Shown piece by piece: positions 5,636 to 9,110 of a stretch of DNA of 9,110 bases. Every line of letters begins with the position of its first letter. Positions within the stretch are counted from its first letter, which is position 1. The position numbers and the translations under genes were made by a program. Under the pieces are notes generated by a model, which saw only the letters and a list, made by a program, of their open reading frames with translations, searched no databases and was not told the DNA's origin. The stretch is from an uncultured Porphyromonadaceae bacterium (lineage in GTDB: Bacteria > Bacteroidota > Bacteroidia > Bacteroidales > Muribaculaceae): contig UREH01000094.1 of assembly GCA_900546835.1 (NCBI GenBank), positions 1 through 9,110 of the forward strand. Reading direction: 5' to 3'.

Positions 5636-7163
5636 TATGCGTATGATTGATCCGGAATATGGCGACAATCCCGGCAACAAGGCGAGCATCTGCGCCGCCA
5701 AAATAGCGGAATACTACCACAGCTTTGACGCACAGAAAGGCACGCAGTTCGTTTTCAGCGATTTAGGCACATACAAGCCGGGCGAGTGGAGCGTGTATGC
5801 CGAGATAAAACGCAAACTTGTTGAAGACCACGGCATACCCGCGCAGGAAATTCGCTTCATACAGGAGTGTGGTACCCAGCGGTCGAAAGACCGCATGATT
5901 GCCGACATGAACGCCGGGAGAGTCAGGATTTTGTTCGGCTCGACCTCGATGTTAGGTACAGGCGTGAACGCCCAGCAACGAGCCGTGGCGGTGCATCACC
6001 TTGATTGCCCGTGGCGACCGTCGGATCTGGAGCAGCGCGAGGGTCGTGCCATACGCAAGGGCAACGAGGTTGCCAAACTCTATAACGACAACAAGGTGGA
6101 TGTTATCATATACGCCGTTGAACGCTCACTCGATGCCTACAAGTTCAACCTTCTGCACTGCAAGCAGACCTTCATATCCCAGCTAAAACGCGGGGCTATG
6201 GGGCTGCGCACCATCGACGAGGGCAGCTCTGATGAAAAATCAGGCATGAACTACTCGGAATATGTCGCCATACTCTCCGGCAATACCGACCTGTTGGAAA
6301 AGGCGAAACTTGAAAAGCGCATAGCCGCATTGGAGAGCGAACACCGCTCATTCAACAAGGGATTGGGCGACAGCCGTGCCAGACTCCGTGACATCACCGA
6401 CGAGGTTGAGAAGATAGAGATCATCATCGGCAAGATGGAAACAGACCATGCCAGATATGCCGCTGCGGTTCAGCGTGACGGCGAGGGCAACCCGGTTAAC
6501 GCTCTCAAACTCGACAATTGCCAATTCACCGATGAGGAACGCATGGGCAAATATCTTCAGGCGTTGGTGAAGAACACCAACACCCACAACGAGTATGTCC
6601 GTGTCGGTGAGATATACGGCTTCCCCGTCTGTATTGTGTCGGAGAAAGCCATCGTTGACGGGGTTGAGGCAATCCGCAACCGCTTTGTGGTGGAGGGCCA
6701 ATACAAATACACCTATAATAATGGACAAATCGCCATGTCGGATACCCATGCCGCCTGCATGAACTTTGTAAACGCATTGGAGAAACTGCCGGACACAATC
6801 CGCCAGCACCGGGAGCGTGCCGAGAAAAAGCGTGTCGATGTGCCGACCCTTGAAGCCATCGTTTCGCGCACATGGGGCAAGGAAGATGAACTTAAAGCCC
6901 TAAAATCCGAACTTGCCGCCCTCGACCGCAAGATCACCGCCGACCTTGCCCCAACCCACGAAGTGCCGAGCGACCACATGGGAGCCAACCATGAGGATAC
7001 CACCGACGGCGAAGAAATCAAACCGACCACTCCGCAACAGCAATCGGCCAACATCACGGCACCCCAATCCTCAAAACAGCAAGAGGATAAATCTTCTCTC
7101 GTTGCCGAACCTCGTTACCGTTATATGAAAATATTGAAAAATCGACAATATTCATATAAATAA
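5520..7163 (+). CDS. C-terminal remnant of a large SF2 helicase (methylase/helicase type) from a conjugative element
   Basis: The fragment has the C-terminal RecA-like helicase lobe: [10 protein letters not shown] at 76-85, motif V region [13 protein letters not shown] at 140-152 and motif [13 protein letters not shown] at 172-182, with the arginine finger region. A coiled coil follows at about 258-315 and then a charged tail. The Walker A and DEAD-box lobe, and the N-terminal methylase region that such 1500-2000-aa element proteins normally carry, are missing, so ATPase activity is not expected. Homologous sequence begins before the first ATG: the same frame reads [10 protein letters not shown] from 5490, with a stop at 5469-5471 that lies in the PcfJ part. 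Ribosomes would have to start at 5520 or read it only as a pseudogene. The last residues ([13 protein letters not shown]) are encoded inside an inverted repeat and may be host-derived. Confidence 0.85.
   Translation: MIFAKTGDATVLGRLPLTESEDKARMLIATDYARKMSLDMRMIDPEYGDNPGNKASICAAKIAEYYHSFDAQKGTQFVFSDLGTYKPGEWSVYAEIKRKLVEDHGIPAQEIRFIQECGTQRSKDRMIADMNAGRVRILFGSTSMLGTGVNAQQRAVAVHHLDCPWRPSDLEQREGRAIRKGNEVAKLYNDNKVDVIIYAVERSLDAYKFNLLHCKQTFISQLKRGAMGLRTIDEGSSDEKSGMNYSEYVAILSGNTDLLEKAKLEKRIAALESEHRSFNKGLGDSRARLRDITDEVEKIEIIIGKMETDHARYAAAVQRDGEGNPVNALKLDNCQFTDEERMGKYLQALVKNTNTHNEYVRVGEIYGFPVCIVSEKAIVDGVEAIRNRFVVEGQYKYTYNNGQIAMSDTHAACMNFVNALEKLPDTIRQHRERAEKKRVDVPTLEAIVSRTWGKEDELKALKSELAALDRKITADLAPTHEVPSDHMGANHEDTTDGEEIKPTTPQQQSANITAPQSSKQQEDKSSLVAEPRYRYMKILKNRQYSYK
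7121..7159. repeat. Inverted repeat over the helicase 3' end
   Basis: The arm TTATATGAAAATATTG (7121-7136) pairs with CAATATTCATATAA (7146-7159), with a 2-nt bulge and a 9-nt spacer. It spans the last codons of the helicase frame, up to the stop at 7161-7163. It may be a transcription end or the scar of the element boundary. It is AT-only except for a few bases, so stability as a terminator is modest. Confidence 0.6.
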
Positions 7164-7165
7164 AA

Positions 7166-7203
7166 TTTTAGGCGTTGCGTCAAAATAAACGTAACCCCTA
7201 AAA
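7166..7203. terminator. Probable bidirectional terminator between convergent operons
   Basis: The arms TTTTAGGCGTTGCG (7166-7179) and CGTAACCCCTAAAA (7190-7203) match at 12 of 14 positions, with a 10-nt spacer. They lie between the converging helicase and SusE/F-like genes. On the minus strand the right side continues into AAAATTTTATTT, a usable U-rich tail; on the plus strand the tail is weaker. It most likely ends the polysaccharide operon transcript. Confidence 0.6.
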
Positions 7204-7225
7204 TATATTTATGAATATGAGAATT

Positions 7226-8602
7226 TCAAATCCTGATCTTAAAGCATCGATTAATTGAAACGCCAGAAATTGAAACGATATAAATTCCTCCTGCAATATG
7301 TTGCGCAACAATACCAGCAGTTATTTTTTCTTTATTCGCAATCATATTACCTGCTATATCAACAATACAAATATCTACAACTTCAGGTGCTTTAAGCAAT
7401 TCTATACTGTTATTGCAACATGAAAGTTGAATATCACCTGCGGTCACATTATTGATGCCTGCATTTAAATCACTATGAGTGACCGTTGATTTAGATGATA
7501 AAAATTCAGTTGTTATAGTTTCGTATTTTGTATTCACAGTTATTTTATAGTGACCATCCTTTTGAATACGCCATTTTGTATCATCACCGTCGGTTGTCCT
7601 AATCGGGTTGGTATTTTCTGCGTAAGAATCAGCAATATAAGGATGATATGTTTCTGCCATCCAATCCTGAGCAGTGAGAATCTTAAATTTGTCAGGTTCA
7701 GTATCGCCGTCCCAACCAATTCGGAGTTCTCCTTCCCAAATCAATTCTTCTGAATTATCTGGATTAGGGATAAAACGATTGTTGCTATTATCCCAATAAT
7801 TCCATGATAATTCACAACACCCTCCTACAAGATATAACTGTTTGCGAGGAGCATATTTCCGCCCTTGATATCTATGAGTATCGCAAGACACATAAAGTGT
7901 GTAATCTCCCGGAACAGAAACGCTCCAGCCTCTCGCATCCGCAGCGGTGGTTACTTCTAATATAGAGTGATAGCCTTTGCCAAATGTCAAATCGACATCC
8001 TCAAACATAGGAATGAAATAACGGGTATCTCTATTTTGCGTAGGGGTATCCATCAGTATAATATTTCCTACTCCGCAATGAATAACCTTCTTAAACTCAA
8101 ATCCTTCAATATTTGTAAGTTCAACCACCTCATCATTCAGGGCGGAACCGGTAATATAATACTTATCTGGATACTCACTCTTGGGAGATGCTTTCTTCAA
8201 GCATACGCTCATGCTCATAAGATCTACCGTCAAAACATATTCTCCTGTTTCTGATACTTTGAATTTATTATCCAGTTCGTTTGGAAGCTGCCAGTTGGCA
8301 TAGAAGTCAAGATGATGAATTTCGCCTTCGTTTAGGACTTCATCCTGTGTTGTTGCAACTATATGTTTATGCCAACCGTCAGTAGAGTTCATGAATTTGA
8401 ACGGTTCTCCGCCTTTTATCATACCGGTCCAAGAAAATACGCCATGACTGATTTTAGACATGGGGGTTGCTGTATAATCCCAGCCACCTTTTACTGCTGA
8501 CCCTACAATATTTACCTGAGAGTATTCTATAGAGTTTGACATACCGGCAAAGGCAGACAAACAACATAGGATTGCGGCAAATAGCATTATTAGCTTTTTC
8601 AT
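7226..8602 (-). CDS. SusE/SusF-like secreted glycan-binding protein with degenerate T9SS-type C-terminal domain
   Basis: A 458-aa exported protein. A Sec signal peptide is at 1-20 (MKKLIMLFAAILCCLSAFAG) with an AFA cleavage motif. No cysteine lies in a proper lipobox, so it is probably not the surface lipoprotein that SusE and SusF usually are. Three beta-sandwich repeats of the SusE/SusF starch-binding type follow at about 27-137 (WTGMIKGGEPFKFMNSTDGW), 146-240 and 255-366 (WEGELRIGWDGDTEPDKFKI), each with the 'F.W.G......FKF' pattern known from this family. The C-terminus (about 402-458, VVDICIVDIAGNMIANKEK) resembles a T9SS type A sorting domain. It probably binds alpha-glucans outside the outer membrane. 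It starts 2 nt after the stop of the glucosidase gene, so the two are translationally coupled. Confidence 0.75.
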   Translation of the reverse strand: MKKLIMLFAAILCCLSAFAGMSNSIEYSQVNIVGSAVKGGWDYTATPMSKISHGVFSWTGMIKGGEPFKFMNSTDGWHKHIVATTQDEVLNEGEIHHLDFYANWQLPNELDNKFKVSETGEYVLTVDLMSMSVCLKKASPKSEYPDKYYITGSALNDEVVELTNIEGFEFKKVIHCGVGNIILMDTPTQNRDTRYFIPMFEDVDLTFGKGYHSILEVTTAADARGWSVSVPGDYTLYVSCDTHRYQGRKYAPRKQLYLVGGCCELSWNYWDNSNNRFIPNPDNSEELIWEGELRIGWDGDTEPDKFKILTAQDWMAETYHPYIADSYAENTNPIRTTDGDDTKWRIQKDGHYKITVNTKYETITTEFLSSKSTVTHSDLNAGINNVTAGDIQLSCCNNSIELLKAPEVVDICIVDIAGNMIANKEKITAGIVAQHIAGGIYIVSISGVSINRCFKIRI

Positions 8603-8604
8603 GA

Positions 8605-9110
8605 CTAAAATTTATTGATTTTATCAGTGATTACTTGTTCGTCAGCCTTGATTCTACAAAGATAAATCTGTGGAGACAGAGTCGTTAATTTTTCAGAAAA
8701 GCATGAAATATTATGGTATCTCCGATTTAAACATTCTGCTCCGGAAAGATTAAACATTGATAACTCGACATTCTCTCTTTCTTGTCCTAATTCAGCTATA
8801 AGCAAATCAGAGATTTTATCATAATAGACATTTGTTGAAGTCGCAGTGGTTTCAACCAATCCTGATGTCGATTCTTCAATCTCTACGGTGGTCATTGATG
8901 AACAAGTGCAAGAAGGAATGTCAATGACTGTGCATTTACTTTCGGGAAGATAACTAAATTGGGAATGGCTTATGCCGTTAATCTTTACAGTTTCAGGTTT
9001 ATTTGAATTATAAATCTTGAGAGTGTATGATCTGGTTGAAGGTATATCATCAGCTTGACCTTCTCGCGGATTGATTACTAACGACTTAATATTGCCATTA
9101 TGGGACAGGG
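8605..9110 (-). CDS. Probable GH31-type alpha-glucosidase, C-terminal part only (gene continues beyond the window)
   Basis: An open frame of 167 codons runs from the window edge to the TAG at 8607-8605. The start lies outside; the ATG at 8895 is internal. The first part reads SLVINPREGQADDIPSTRSY, followed by KPETVKINGI. This pattern (PREG near a TRSYTL strand) resembles the C-terminal beta-sandwich (DUF5110) of GH31 alpha-glucosidases. The final 75 residues or so (VELSMFNLSGAECLNRRY to IYLCRIKADEQV) resemble a T9SS type A C-terminal sorting domain, so the enzyme is probably secreted or surface-attached. The SusE/F-like binding protein is directly downstream, which fits a starch or alpha-glucan utilisation locus. 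The catalytic domain is not in the window, so the family call is tentative; the sorting tail is more certain. Confidence 0.6.
   Translation of the reverse strand, partial: LSHNGNIKSLVINPREGQADDIPSTRSYTLKIYNSNKPETVKINGISHSQFSYLPESKCTVIDIPSCTCSSMTTVEIEESTSGLVETTATSTNVYYDKISDLLIAELGQERENVELSMFNLSGAECLNRRYHNISCFSEKLTTLSPQIYLCRIKADEQVITDKINKF

Larger units (their letters stand above)
3185..7165 (+). mobile_element. Internally deleted remnant of a Bacteroidales integrative conjugative element
   Basis: The block contains PcfK, the N-terminal part of PcfJ, the C-terminal part of a large element helicase, two small accessory proteins and a long structured leader. All are on the plus strand and distinctly more GC-rich than both flanks. 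PcfK, PcfJ and helicase/methylase polypeptides of this kind are characteristic cargo of Bacteroidales conjugative transposons. No integrase, relaxase, tra genes or att sites are present, so it is a non-autonomous remnant. The left limit is set by the composition shift and the right limit by the helicase stop; both are approximate. Confidence 0.7.

Noticed and set aside
2972..7180. 11-mer AGGCGTTGCGT at 2972-2982 and 7170-7180, near both edges of the element block, considered as an att duplication
   Set aside because: The identity does not extend on either side, and shared 11-mers are expected by chance in 9 kb.

Overview
The window looks like Bacteroidales chromosomal DNA. The evidence is a TACCTTTG-type -7 box with little Shine-Dalgarno use, PcfK/PcfJ-type genes typical of Bacteroidales conjugative elements, and a SusE/SusF-like protein next to a probable GH31 glucosidase, both with tails resembling type IX secretion (T9SS) sorting domains. 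A gut Bacteroidales such as Muribaculaceae or Prevotella is my best guess; no ribosomal or housekeeping marker allows a finer call.

Left block (45-2765, minus strand). A two-gene operon encodes a class II Fic protein with an N-terminal AbiEi-antitoxin-like DNA-binding domain, followed 24 bp later by a 402-residue protein of unknown function with a HEPN-like helical N-terminus. The promoter carries two copies of TGCGATTATAA spaced 31 bp (three helical turns), which look like autoregulatory operators. I think this is a toxin-antitoxin-like or defence-like cassette; that role is inference.

Intergenic block (2766-3184). This stretch is AT-rich and crowded: the promoter/operator, an orphan plus-strand terminator, a perfect 18-bp inverted repeat and a second, decayed copy of the Fic promoter region without a gene.

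Middle block (about 3185-7165, plus strand, more GC-rich). This is the remnant of a Bacteroidales integrative conjugative element. It begins with about 750 bp of apparently non-coding DNA with several strong hairpins. Then come a small two-helix membrane protein, a small conserved-looking protein, PcfK, an N-terminal PcfJ fragment and the C-terminal part of a large element-borne SF2 helicase. The PcfJ and helicase reading frames are joined out of frame near 5489-5493, so an internal deletion has removed the rest of both genes and whatever lay between them. Three of the genes start in the same TACGACTATG context.

Right block (7226-9110, minus strand). Two inverted repeats separate the remnant from a convergent polysaccharide-utilisation operon. 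It holds the C-terminus of a probable GH31 alpha-glucosidase that runs off the window and, 2 nt later, a secreted SusE/SusF-like glycan-binding protein.

No tRNA, rRNA, CRISPR array or complete insertion sequence was seen.
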